Shown here in pieces: positions 35,626 to 44,801 of a stretch of 64,000 nucleotides of DNA. The notes under the pieces are model-generated. The model was not told the DNA's origin and did not search any database. It saw nothing but the letters and a program-made list of their open reading frames with translations. Each line of letters opens with the position of its first letter. Positions within the stretch are counted from its first letter, which is position 1. Origin of the DNA: JAXMBX01 sp046349635 (GTDB taxonomy: Bacteria; Planctomycetota; Planctomycetia; Planctomycetales; Planctomycetaceae); the NCBI GenBank assembly GCA_046349635.1, contig JAXMBX010000007.1, forward strand, positions 1 to 64,000. The letters run 5' to 3'. The position numbers and the translations under genes were made by a program.

Positions 35626-38316
35626 TCACCCCTCGTCGTCGTCCCCGTCATTCACCGCCCACGCGGGATACGTATCATCCCGGCCGGTCGCCGCGAACCA
35701 CAAAATCCGGTTCAGCGTCTCCTCATCCGCCTCATCAATTTCCTCGAGAGGCTCTTCCAGGGACTTCTTCGCCCAATGCAACTGCTGCGGGTTCTTGATC
35801 TCCGCTAACGCCGGATTGACACGGTCCAGCGGAATCAGGTTCGGGACCGCCAGGTAAGGGGTCAAATCCATCTGCTCCCCGAAGCAGTCCCGCATCGCCG
35901 TCGCCGAAGAGTCGAACTGGTTCATCGGCGGCAATCCCAGTTGCAACTCCATCGTCCGCACCATGCTCGTGTGGTTGTAGTTCGTGCTGACCACTTTCCC
36001 CCCCAGCCGGGAATAAGGACTGATCACCATCGCCACCGTCCGGTGCCCGTCGATGTGATCGAACCCGTTCTGTGGATCATCCTGCACCACGAATATGCAC
36101 GCCTCTTTCCAGAACTTGCTCTTCGAGACCGCCTCCACGATCTGCCCCACCGCCAGGTCATTGTCCGCCACCGCCGCCTCCGGCGTCGGCATCCCGGGGG
36201 TCGTCCCCGCCGTGTGGTCGTTTGGCAGCAGCATGATCGTGAAACTCGGGAACGAATCCGTCTCCTCGTACTTCTTGAACTCCTTCAAAAACTCCCCCGC
36301 CCGGTGCACGTCCGGCACCGTGCTCGGAAATCCGATGAACGTCGGACACAAATAAGGCTCGATCGTCTTGATCGTCGCCTTCCCCGTGATCTCAATCTCC
36401 TTGTTCCCCGCCAGAAAATCCTTGTAGCAGTCCAGGAACTTCGGCGGATCCTTCTTCGCTGGATCCTTCCATTTCACCGTCGCCGTCACAAATTCGCCGT
36501 ACACTCGCAACGTCTTGTGATGCGCCAGCACGTTGTCCCAGATGAATCCGCTCGACGCATACGCCAGCGCATCATCCCCGTCAAACGGATAGCTCCGCGG
36601 AAACCCGCCGAACGCCTTCTCGATGTAATCCGTCGTGTACGCCTCGTCCGTCCACTGATGCCCATCCGCCGACAGAATCCCGCTGCAGTAAAAATTATCC
36701 AGCAGCAGAAACTCATCCACCAGCTTGTGGTGATTCGGCGTCACCTCCTTGCCGTAGATGCACAGCCGGTTGTCCCCTTCCCCCCGCGCCACGTCCCCGA
36801 ATACCTGGTCGTACGTCCGGTTCTCCTTGATGATGTACAGCACGTGCTTGAACACCGACGGCTCCCCATGCCGTTCCGGCACCGCAACCGGCTTCGCTTC
36901 CTTCCGAGGCGGAGACAACGCGCTGATCCCCTCCGTCTGCCGGTTATTCTCCAGCACAACCTCAGTGTGCCGTATCAATTCCTCATCGCTCGGCAGCGGA
37001 ATCAGCGACACCGTCCCCGACACGTCGTGCGTGTTGTAACCGAAGACCTGCTCCCCCTTGACGACCCGCTTCCCCTTCCAGCTCGTGTCCCGCGAACCAA
37101 TCCCCTTGATGTTCGCGACGTACAGCGCATTCCGCGCCGCATCGTAGACCAGCCCCGCCGGATACCACCCCGTCGGAATCAACCCCAACAACTTGCTCTC
37201 CCCCGGCACAAACTCAAACACCGCGATCGCGTTATTCGTCCCGTTGGAAACGTACAGCCGCTTCCCGTCCGGACTGAACGTCAACGCGTTCGGCCCGCTC
37301 CCGAACAGCAACTCCTTCGTCGGCTTGGTGGAAATCGTCTCCACTACCTCATCGCTCGCCGTCGAAATCACCGATACCGTATCGCTGTTCGCATTCGTGA
37401 CCAGCACATATTTCCCATCCGGGCTTTTCACAATGCTCGACGCATGCAGCCCGACTGCAATCTCCTTCATCACTTTCCAGCTTGCGAGATCGACGACCGA
37501 AACCGTCCCTTCCGAGGCAATATTCCGCACTGGATCCACCTTCACTCGCGGCGCCCGCCCCGAAGGCCCCGTCGCATCCCCCTGCTTCGGAATTCGCCCC
37601 GCGAAGTTGCTCACATACGCCTTACCCCCCGCCAGCACCACGTCGAACGGCGCATTCCCCACCGCCATCGCACGCGTCAGCTCCCCCGACGGCAGTTCCA
37701 CCTGCGCCAAGAGGTTCGACGTGTTGAGCGTCACATACAGCAGCTTCCCGTCGTCGCTCAGCGTCATCCCCGCCGGCAGTTGCATCCCCCCGAATCGCGT
37801 AATCCCGTCCGCGCTCAGTTGCTCCTCTTTTCCTTCCGTCGCTTTTTCCGGAACCAGGCTGATCGGCTCACCGGCCTTCAGACTCCCATCCTCCTGCACC
37901 AGCAGCCGCGCCATCGATACCGGCGCCTTGTCCCGCCGTGACTTCGGACTCGTGGAGACGTACAGCTCTTTCCCGTCTTTGGAAAACAGGAGTCCCTTGA
38001 AACTCGCCCCGCCGACCTTCTCCTTCCCCCGAATCTCTTCCGCGGCCACGTCCAGCATCAGCACTTCGGTCCGGTTCAGGATCGCCAGCCATTTGCCGTT
38101 CGGGCTCAGTGCCACGTCACTCGGACGCCCCGGAAAGCCCATCTGGGTTCCCGCCGGGCGCAGGATCTGGTTCGTCGGCACGACGATCCGCCCATTCTTC
38201 CCCGGCCCCACCCGCTCAACCGTTTCCGGAGTTTTCTGCTCCCCCGCGCGGGAAAAACCGCTCAACAGAACCAGGCAGATCGCCACACGCAGACATGTTC
38301 CATCGAGCGACATCAC
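35626..38316 (-). CDS. Secreted YncE-type beta-propeller / phosphoesterase fusion protein
   Basis: The product is 896 residues from the GTG at 38316 or one less from the ATG at 38313 (MSLDGTCL). A signal peptide (VAICLVLLSGFSRA) precedes an N-terminal half with YVTN/YncE-like propeller repeats (SPNGKWLAILNRTEVLMLDV, KSPDGKYVLVTNANSDTVSV, SPDGKRLYVSNGTNNAIAV). The C-terminal half is a phosphoesterase (AcpA/phospholipase C-like) domain: VLYIIKENRTYDQVFGDV, LDNFYCSGILSADGHQW, DDPQNGFDHIDGHRTVAMVI. The last has the metal/active-site Asp and His of the alkaline-phosphatase superfamily. Likely periplasmic or outer-surface phosphatase; substrate unknown. It abuts the PQQ-propeller gene with only a few bases between them, so the two are an operon. 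Confidence 0.85.
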   Translation of the reverse strand: MMSLDGTCLRVAICLVLLSGFSRAGEQKTPETVERVGPGKNGRIVVPTNQILRPAGTQMGFPGRPSDVALSPNGKWLAILNRTEVLMLDVAAEEIRGKEKVGGASFKGLLFSKDGKELYVSTSPKSRRDKAPVSMARLLVQEDGSLKAGEPISLVPEKATEGKEEQLSADGITRFGGMQLPAGMTLSDDGKLLYVTLNTSNLLAQVELPSGELTRAMAVGNAPFDVVLAGGKAYVSNFAGRIPKQGDATGPSGRAPRVKVDPVRNIASEGTVSVVDLASWKVMKEIAVGLHASSIVKSPDGKYVLVTNANSDTVSVISTASDEVVETISTKPTKELLFGSGPNALTFSPDGKRLYVSNGTNNAIAVFEFVPGESKLLGLIPTGWYPAGLVYDAARNALYVANIKGIGSRDTSWKGKRVVKGEQVFGYNTHDVSGTVSLIPLPSDEELIRHTEVVLENNRQTEGISALSPPRKEAKPVAVPERHGEPSVFKHVLYIIKENRTYDQVFGDVARGEGDNRLCIYGKEVTPNHHKLVDEFLLLDNFYCSGILSADGHQWTDEAYTTDYIEKAFGGFPRSYPFDGDDALAYASSGFIWDNVLAHHKTLRVYGEFVTATVKWKDPAKKDPPKFLDCYKDFLAGNKEIEITGKATIKTIEPYLCPTFIGFPSTVPDVHRAGEFLKEFKKYEETDSFPSFTIMLLPNDHTAGTTPGMPTPEAAVADNDLAVGQIVEAVSKSKFWKEACIFVVQDDPQNGFDHIDGHRTVAMVISPYSRLGGKVVSTNYNHTSMVRTMELQLGLPPMNQFDSSATAMRDCFGEQMDLTPYLAVPNLIPLDRVNPALAEIKNPQQLHWAKKSLEEPLEEIDEADEETLNRILWFAATGRDDTYPAWAVNDGDDDEG

Positions 38317-38317
38317 C

Positions 38318-39601
38318 TCATCCCTTCAGGTCATAGCACAAAATGCGATCGTTCTCGCGCAGATACAGCTTCCCATCCACGATCACGGGATGCGCCCAAC
38401 TGGGACGCTCACCGCTCCCCGGCACGGAAAACTTGCTCACCTCTTTATAGGCCTTCGGGTCCGCGTTCGCGAGCACCATCAGACCGCTGGCATAGTGAAT
38501 ATAGAGATGCCCGTCCGCCACCGCGATCGCCGCGGAACCTTTACCATTCCCCCGCGTCTTCCACTTGATCTCCCCCGTCATCAGGTCCGCGCAGTACGGA
38601 ATCCCCTGGTCGTCCGAGTCGCCATACAGGTAGTCCCCCACCAGCACCACCCCGCCGTGCTTGTTGGCAAGGGGCGGCTTCAGGCCATAAATCTCTTTGA
38701 TCGAAACTTTCCCGTCACCCTCCGGAACCTGCCGCAACAGCGCCCCGCCCCGCTTGTAACCCGCCACGAAGAACACCAGGTCGTCCCGGATGATCGGCGT
38801 CGGAATGATCGCCGTCGTCTGCGGCACCGGATAGCTCCACAGCAGCTTTCCGTCGCTCGCCCGAATTCCAATCGGACCGCTCGCCGTACTCTGCACATAA
38901 ATCTTCTCACCGCCGATCTGCGAAATCGCCACCGAAGAGTGCCCCGCCCCACGGTCCCCTTCCCGCACGCACTTCCACACTTCATCGCCGCTGATCTTAT
39001 TCAGCGCGACCACCGTCTCCTTCTCTCCTCCCGGCGTGCAGATCACGTTGTCTCCATCCACCAGCACCGACTCGCTGTACCCCCAGCCGTCCCCCTTCTT
39101 CCCCCCGAACGCTTCCTTCAGATTCTTCCGCCACAGTTCTTTCCCGGTCGCCGCTTCACAGCAGAACAGCACCCCCTCCGGCGTCACCACATACACCCGG
39201 TCCCCATCCACGCTCGGCGTGCTCCGCGAACTCTGCCAATCCGGCTTCCCCGAATTCCACGCCGCACCCGTCTTCGTATGCCACACCGGCTTCCCCGTCC
39301 CCCGTTCAAAACAGAACAGGTACTCATCCTTGTCCCCCGTAATCGAGGAACCGTCCCCGAGCGTGTAAATGAAATCCCCCGCCACCGCGAGACTGGCATA
39401 ACCCCGCCCCACCCCCTTCGACTCCCACACCAGCTTCGGCCCCTTCTCAGGCCACTTCTTCAACAGACCCGTGTCCTTGGAAGTCGCCAAACGATCCAGC
39501 CCCCGGAACGTCGGCCAGTCGTTGGCCTGTAAACCAACCGCACCGCACACCAGCATCACCGCCACACCACGGATCAATCCCGTCCCATACGCACCGCGCA
39601 T
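38318..39601 (-). CDS. Secreted PQQ-like beta-propeller repeat protein
   Basis: The 427-residue protein has a signal peptide (GVAVMLVCGAVGLQAND) and then WPTFRGLDRLATSK, a common entry motif of planctomycete outer-membrane-protein-assembly-BamB/PQQ-like proteins. Beta-propeller blades follow (AVAGDFIYTLGDGSS, STPSVDGDRVYVVTPEGVLF, DGDNVICTPGGEKETVVALN, VLVGDYLYGDSDDQGIPYC). No PQQ-dehydrogenase catalytic residues are evident, so it probably binds or scaffolds rather than oxidises. It is the upstream member of a two-gene operon with the YncE/phosphoesterase protein. Confidence 0.85.
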   Translation of the reverse strand: MRGAYGTGLIRGVAVMLVCGAVGLQANDWPTFRGLDRLATSKDTGLLKKWPEKGPKLVWESKGVGRGYASLAVAGDFIYTLGDGSSITGDKDEYLFCFERGTGKPVWHTKTGAAWNSGKPDWQSSRSTPSVDGDRVYVVTPEGVLFCCEAATGKELWRKNLKEAFGGKKGDGWGYSESVLVDGDNVICTPGGEKETVVALNKISGDEVWKCVREGDRGAGHSSVAISQIGGEKIYVQSTASGPIGIRASDGKLLWSYPVPQTTAIIPTPIIRDDLVFFVAGYKRGGALLRQVPEGDGKVSIKEIYGLKPPLANKHGGVVLVGDYLYGDSDDQGIPYCADLMTGEIKWKTRGNGKGSAAIAVADGHLYIHYASGLMVLANADPKAYKEVSKFSVPGSGERPSWAHPVIVDGKLYLRENDRILCYDLKG

Positions 39602-39782
39602 AAATCCAACTCCTGTGAGATCACTGAGAGCCTGTCTTCTATTGGCTCAAGACATGGGGTGGCACTGGCTTTGCCAGTGTTTTCAACGAACTTCTCAAGA
39701 CATCGCTTGCTTCGAGTTCTGAAAAGTCCGGAAACACGTCAAAAAATGAACGTGCGTATTGTAGAAGGTTTTTCCGGGAACC
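39602..39782. other. Intergenic region with a short hairpin
   Basis: About 180 bp. The segment GGGTGGCACTGGCTTTGCCAGTG at about 39657-39679 forms a short hairpin (CACTGGC/GCCAGTG). It is a further short repeat type related in style to blocks A and B. No gene. Confidence 0.4.
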
Positions 39783-41106
39783 TCAAATCGTCACCTCAAC
39801 CCCGCTCCCCGCCTGAATATATCGTAACCCGGTCACCTGCCACCCCCCCTGCTTGACCTCCACCTGCAGTAGCCCTTCGAAGACCTGCAGGGAGGTTCCA
39901 ATCCGCTCCCCAGCGAGTACTGGTTCAATTTCCATTCATCGCTGGCCGTCCCGGCGATGAGCCGGTTGGGGGACAAGAGCCCCTGCAGGAACGGCACCAC
40001 GTCATGCGACTGCTCCATCAATGACTGGAACGCCGCCACCGGAATCCCATGCCGCGCCGTGTCCGCCGGGTCAGTTCCCAGGTATTCCAGGCCAAAGGCT
40101 TCATCGGCGGTGCCGGAGAGCGGAGCCGAGCCAAACAGGTCTTCCGCGTAAATCGCCCAGCTCAGATCCGAAACCGCTCCGAAATCAATCTGCTGATACG
40201 GATACCCTGCCCCCGCATACGCCGGATCCAGCGCCACCAGCGACTTCACCCCTCCCATTTTCTGGGCGATGTCGTACGCCACATACGATCCCCAGCTATG
40301 CCCCGTCAGAATCGTCTGCTCGCCGGAGATCTGCAACTCCCCCAGCACATTCTTCACCCACCCCCCCACTTCCGGAATCCATTCCGCCCCATTCAGCGAG
40401 GACTGCTTCGTGTTGTCCTTCGCCGCGCCGCTCCAGTCAGCAACACCTGGTCGCCAGTCCCCGCACGATCGAACCCGCCAGACTCCGAAACTCTCCCGCG
40501 CTGTCGATCCGGCCGTGAATCACAATCCACGTCCGCACGTTCTGTTCGATCGCCCCCCTGGATTTCCATTCTCGTCCACCCGCTGCAGAAACACCCCCGT
40601 CTGCTTCGCATGCTGCTGCCGATTCGGCAGCATAATCTCGCCGTGAATCGTGTTTCCACTCAGCCCGCTCATTGATCTGCGTCAACGGCGTCACCTGCCT
40701 TGCATACACCCGCTGCTCCCCGCAGACCCTGCGAGCGTGTATTTCCCCGCTCGCAAACGTCAGCTCCAGATGCCGGACGCATCTGTCTCTCGTGGCCAGT
40801 CCCCCCGCTGTTCTCACCGACCAGTTGCCCCTGATCATCAAACACCTGCACTGCCGGAAACGCCCCCTTCCCCCGCGGATCCAGATCAAATGCCACACAC
40901 TGGTCCGTCTGCACCGTGAACTGGAACGTATCGCTCTCCCCCGCCCCCCGCTTTTCCCCGCGCATTCGGGTATGATCGAGCGTCCCCAGACCCACCGCCG
41001 CTGGAACACTGCTCAGCGGCGGCCGCGGCCAGAACTCACAGCCGCTTCCTCCGCCGCCGCGCGCGGGGCTCCACTCATCCCCCCTGGAACCAGCCCATGC
41101 ACACAC
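39783..41106 (-). pseudogene. Secreted alpha/beta-hydrolase (lipase-like) with PPC domain, frameshifted
   Basis: Joining frames gives, from the N-terminal side, a bacterial pre-peptidase C-terminal (PPC) type beta-sandwich (GAGESDTFQFTVQTDQCVAF, VQVFDDQGQLVGENSGG). A segment GNTIHGEIMLPNRQQH follows, then an alpha/beta-hydrolase: TWIVIHGRIDSAGEF, GLATRCC (likely GDQVLLTDWSGAA), ILTGHSWGSYVAYDIAQKMG (nucleophile elbow GHSWG), VKSLVALDPAYAG. The C-terminus corrects to LQVFEGLLQVEVKQGGWQV ending at 39783. At least five shifts (near 39890, 40410, 40540, 40680, 40860). The true N-terminus is not visible. Function would be a secreted lipase or esterase; the present sequence cannot make it. Confidence 0.5.
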
Positions 41107-41112
41107 CTGAAA

Positions 41113-42262
41113 TCAATCGTCGTCTGTAAAAACCACACGATTGATTCTACGGCAGGTGCATAACCCTTCACTACCCCCAATCGACGGGTGGTATTGACCC
41201 TCGCCCCCGAGGGAGAGGGTGGCCGCACGCCGCGCCAACCCCCGCCGCTTCAGCTCCGCCAGCACATTCTGCACGATCGCCGGAACTTCCCCCCGCCTCG
41301 ATCTTTCGTCGCCAGCCCGTCGGACTTCCACCCACAGGCTGGTCCGTGAACCCATGCTCCGCCAGCGAGCTGCAGCGTCCCACGCAACGCATCCAGATCC
41401 GTCCGCTGGGATTCCGACATCGGCTGACGTCCCACCCATCCGGAACCCGCGCAGCTCAGGCCGCCGCCCGGAAACCCTCCGGAAACTCCGCCGAGTAAAT
41501 CATCGTGTCGAACAGCGAGACCAGGTCGTACTGCACCTTCCGCGCTCATCGAGCCGTCCCGCCACCGTCAGGTCATACAGCTTGCGCGATGTCGCCCGGA
41601 ACCACACCCGATGTCCGCATTCGTCCCGCCGTCGCACTTTTGATCAGAATCAACGGCATCAAGGCAGCATCCCAACCCGTCAGGAATGCGAAGTCGGACG
41701 ATTCGAGCGCACCCGCCTTGATCATCCGGATCATGTGCGGAATATCCCCCGACCAGATCGCCAGTCGCGAATACCTCGCACTCTTCCGACAACCTCTGCA
41801 CCGTCGGCACGTCGATCGGACTCGCGAACATCGGAGATGTTACGCAGCGTCACGTCGATCGGCGTGTTGTCCGCCGATCTCCTTGAAGTACGCATACACC
41901 GACGCCGGACTCAGCTTGTAGTAGAACGGCATACGATCGCCACCGCCCGCCTTCCCCAAACGGTGATGATATACGCCCGCAACGTCTCCTTGACGTTCGC
42001 TGGCTCGCCCCAGCCAGGATCGGCACTCGCCCCCGCACCTGGTCCGCCATGATCTCAATGATCGAACGCGTTTCCTCCACCGTGAACCGCGTGAATTCCC
42101 CCGTCGAACCGTTCGGGTACAGCCCATGCACCCCGTTCAATCAGCCACTCCGTATAACGCCGGAGTTCCCCTTCGTTGATCTCCCCGTTCGCATCCAACG
42201 GAACCAGATTCGGAGTGAAAATCCCCTGCAGTCGCGCTGTGCAATTTCCGCTTCCTGTATCC
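41113..42262 (-). pseudogene. DapA/N-acetylneuraminate-lyase family aldolase, heavily frameshifted
   Basis: Recognisable fragments in order are: IFTPNLVPLDANGEINEGEL, GVHGLYPNGSTGEFTRFTVE (the family G-x-x-G-x-x-x-G-S-T-G-E motif), VRGRVPILAGAS, FYYKLSPASVYAYFKEI, and the catalytic-lysine area approximated by MIRMIKAGA. The end is a C-terminal helix PAIVQNVLAELKRRGLARRA. The family splits pyruvate-linked aldols; which substrate is unknown. At least seven frame changes occur. The stop at 41113 is reached only after reading through a block C repeat (ATLSLGGEGQYHP), so the original stop was probably lost to the repeat or to errors. Confidence 0.5.
41194..41224. repeat. Partial block C repeat at the dapA-like 3' end
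   Basis: CCCTCGCCCCCGAGGGAGAG followed by GGTGGC. Only the left half of block C is present. It overlaps the extended reading frame of the DapA-like gene. Confidence 0.6.
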
Positions 42263-42465
42263 TCTTAAGTGTGCGTGGAAGACGATTTCCGTCCTTCCAC
42301 GCTATCCGCTGAAAGCAATCCCCGGATCGAACCCGATCCAGCCTGAAACTCAAACTCGGCTCCGACCCAACCCCTGCACAGTCGAACCAGTCTTCCCAGA
42401 CGGATCAGTCTACCATCCCCAACCCCACCCCTGAACCGTCATGGAGTCGAATTCTCCTCTTCGGG

Positions 42466-42575
42466 TAGCCCAGGTTGGTCGTACCTCGACCTACCTGGGT
42501 GACGAAGTCATGGGGAGCCTCTTCAAGTCGACTCTCGGCGGTCGCTTGTGAACTAGCCCGGAGCGGCACAACTTT
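42466..42575. repeat. Repeat blocks A and D
   Basis: A with outer arms CCCAGGT/ACCTGGG and inner arms GGTCG/CGACC: the inner stem differs from GCCGG/CCGGC of other copies on both sides. It ends TTCAAGTCGACTC. D (AACTAGCCCGGAGCGGCAC) follows at 42550 and is cut short. Confidence 0.6.
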
Positions 42576-42599
42576 TTGCGCGATTCGACAAAAGGCCTT

Positions 42600-43540
42600 G
42601 CGCGAAAAAGAGTTGGCGACCATGATGATCTTGTCTTCAAAACCCTCAAGGAGATCACGCATAAGGAACACCAACTCTTCCGACAGATTCTCGACCTGTT
42701 ACGACGGCCAGCGGGGACGCAGACGTCCCCGCGATCAGTTTTCCGACGACGAGATCCTGCGCGTCTGGTTCTGGGCCGTCCTGCACGACCGTCCCGTGGC
42801 TGGGCCTGTCAGCCTTGCAACTGGCCCTAGTCATGCCCGCCGCAGAAATTTTCCTTCCGATACCACTCTGTCACGTCGTCTGCGAACAGATCGCGTGAAA
42901 GAACTCTGAAGGCCTGTGAAACAGAGGAGTTCTCAGACTCAGGGGCACTCGCTGTTATGGCGTGTGGATGGCAAACCACTCGTTATCGGAGCCTGTTCCA
43001 AAGATCGCCAGGCAGGCTATGGTCGCGCGGCCGGAGCATGAAGCCTGCGGCACACGAGATTCACGCGGTTTTCAGCGGGAATTTCGCCGTGCCGGCTGGC
43101 GAGTCGCCCCCATGAACAAAGATGAGCGAGTCATGGCTCGAAGACTGCTGCAGAGGCGAAGCTTCAAGGATACGTGCTGGGAGACGCGAACTACGATTCG
43201 AATGCACTCACGAAGTCTGCCGGATGCGCGACGGTCTGCAACTCATCACACCCCGTCGCGGAGGCAAGTCCGGTTCTTCCCCGGCTGGGGCACCGCCGCC
43301 ACGGTCGGCGTTACGATGCATTGAATTGATGGAAGGCCCTTCTGGTTTCGGAAGGTCGTTATACGAAGAACGCTTTTCGATCGAACGGGACTTCGCACCT
43401 GAGCAATTGGGGAGGCGGGCTGACGCATCTGCCTCCGTGGGCTCGGACGTATCGGCGTGTACACCGCTGGGTGCAGGCCAAACTGCTCCTGACCGCTCTC
43501 AAACGCCAAAACCACTTAACGACTTAGGACGATTCATGCA
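42600..43540 (+). pseudogene. Decayed IS transposase (planctomycete DDE type)
   Basis: Out-of-frame fragments in correct order match a DDE transposase common in planctomycetes. They are QFSDDEILRVWFWAVLHDRP with SWACQP-like continuation, TLSRRLRTD, VDGKPLVIGACSKDRQAGYG (first Asp), VAPMNKDERVMARRLL, LGDANYDSNALTKS (second Asp), and FSIERDFAPEQL / NWGGGLTHLPPWARTYRRVH (Glu and following motif) with VQAKLLLTALKRQ. Many indels and some deletions separate them, so the gene is dead. I could not define its terminal inverted repeats. Confidence 0.6.
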
Positions 43541-43607
43541 AAAAAGTTGGAGCGACGGGTTCCTCTCTTTCCATCACCTGCTCTAGCCCGCAGGGGCTCC
43601 CCCAAAG
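43541..43607. repeat. Degenerate block D repeat with microsatellite-like tail
   Basis: Fragment AGCGACGGGTTCCTCTCTTTC with CACCTGCTCTAGCCCGCAGGGG next to it. It resembles the D blocks at 33090 and 59318 and lies between the transposase relic and the histidine-kinase relic. Confidence 0.4.
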
Positions 43608-44595
43608 ATCAAATCAAGCCCTCAATCCCCCTCTGCCCGGGGCGACACCTCAATCTCCCTCCATGTAACGTGTAATCCGCCACGCTGGGAGAGCCCGAAC
43701 CCCAGCCCCCGCCCGCCTGCCGTCCCGAAAAGAACAGGTCAAACAGATGCGCCCGCTCGATCTCATTCAGCCCTTCCCCTGATCCAGCACCGAAATCGAA
43801 GCCGTTCCCTTTCCGCCCAGCGATAACTTCCGCCCCTCAATCCGAATCTCGCCCCCTCCGGCGATGCCTCGATGCTGTTCCGGATCAACGCCCACCGCAA
43901 TCGCCACCTGCGTCCGATCCCCCCACAACTCCAACCCATCATCCACACTCACGACCAGCGCACATCCCGCGGCTTTTCCTGCCCCGAAACTTCTCCGCTA
44001 TCTCCGGCAGAAAGATCCCTAACTCAATCCGCTCTCGCACCAGCAACGAAGGCCGCGCCAGCATCACATCCCCGTCATGTCCCGGATCCGCAACGCCTGC
44101 CCCGCGATCGTCTCCAGCGCCGACGTTCCGGGTCCGCTTCCCCCGCCAGCAGCAACTGCACCCGCCCGTGATCGTCGCCACCGGGTTGTTGATCTCATGC
44201 CCCGCCCCGCCGCGAACTCTCCCAGCGAATCCAGCTTCGCCTCCCACAACCACTTCTGAAACTCCCCCCGCTGAGTAAACAACGTCCGCGTCAGCCGCGC
44301 CCGAAACTCCTCCCCCGGCCCTTCCTCCGCCGATTCCGTCAGCCACACCCCCCGAGCTTCCCCGCTCATCCCGGATCTCCACCACCCGGACCTCTGCCTC
44401 CATCGGTCGGCCATTCTCATCGCCCACTTCAATCCGTGCCGCAGCAGCTCCCGCAGCCTCCCGCCACAGCTCCCCCAGCAACTGCAACTGCTCCCCCGTC
44501 CCCTCAAATGGCAACAGCCGCAGGATCCTCTCCAGGAAATCCTGCTCGTCCGCATTCGGCCCGGTCACGTCCGGGGTGGATTCAATCTCGCTCAT
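43608..44595 (-). pseudogene. Histidine kinase, soluble PAS-like type, frameshifted
   Basis: The start at the ATG at 44595 (MSEIESTPDVTGPNADEQDF) is in frame to about 44340. Later frames give WLWEAKLDSLGEFAAG, the H-box GHEINNPVATITGRVQLLL, ALETIAGQALRIRDM, ARPSLLVRERIELGIFLPEI, and an ATPase-domain remnant with ELWGDRTQVAIAV, LSLGGKGTASISVLDQGKGL (G-box) and DPFFSGRQAGGG. No membrane helix is seen, so it was probably cytoplasmic. Shifts lie near 44350, 44195, 44105, 43985, 43890 and 43770. The neighbouring acyltransferase is divergent. Its cognate regulator is unknown. Confidence 0.55.
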
Positions 44596-44707
44596 AACTC
44601 GTAATTTATCTCCCCTCACCCCGGAAACAAACTTTCCCCTTGTCGAATTCCCCCTCCCACGTCAAACTTCCCCGCCCCACAAGGCTTAAGCAGCAGCCCG
44701 AGGGACC

Positions 44708-44781
44708 TCACAAAATGCGGTTGGTGATCACGCTGGACAAGCAGGTATCCCAAAACGCCCTTCGTCCAGAGCATTTTGTGA
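44708..44781. repeat. Block F element, copy 1 (74 bp, inverted ends, variable core)
   Basis: Perfect 11-bp inverted ends TCACAAAATGC (44708-44718) and GCATTTTGTGA (44771-44781). After the left end comes GGTTGGTGATCACG, identical in the other two copies (50543 and 56408); the core of about 35 bp is unrelated. It lies 20 bp upstream of the acyltransferase start codon. Confidence 0.8.
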
Positions 44782-44801
44782 CAATCAGAGGAGCCGGCGA
44801 T

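Noticed and set aside
35941..37941. 666-codon plus-strand Arg/His/Pro-rich frame
   Set aside because: Shadow of the 35626-38316 gene on the opposite strand, low-complexity composition.
37193..39532. 779-codon plus-strand frame across two secreted-protein genes
   Set aside because: Antisense shadow of the YncE/phosphoesterase and PQQ-propeller genes, with no domain, ribosome site or signal.
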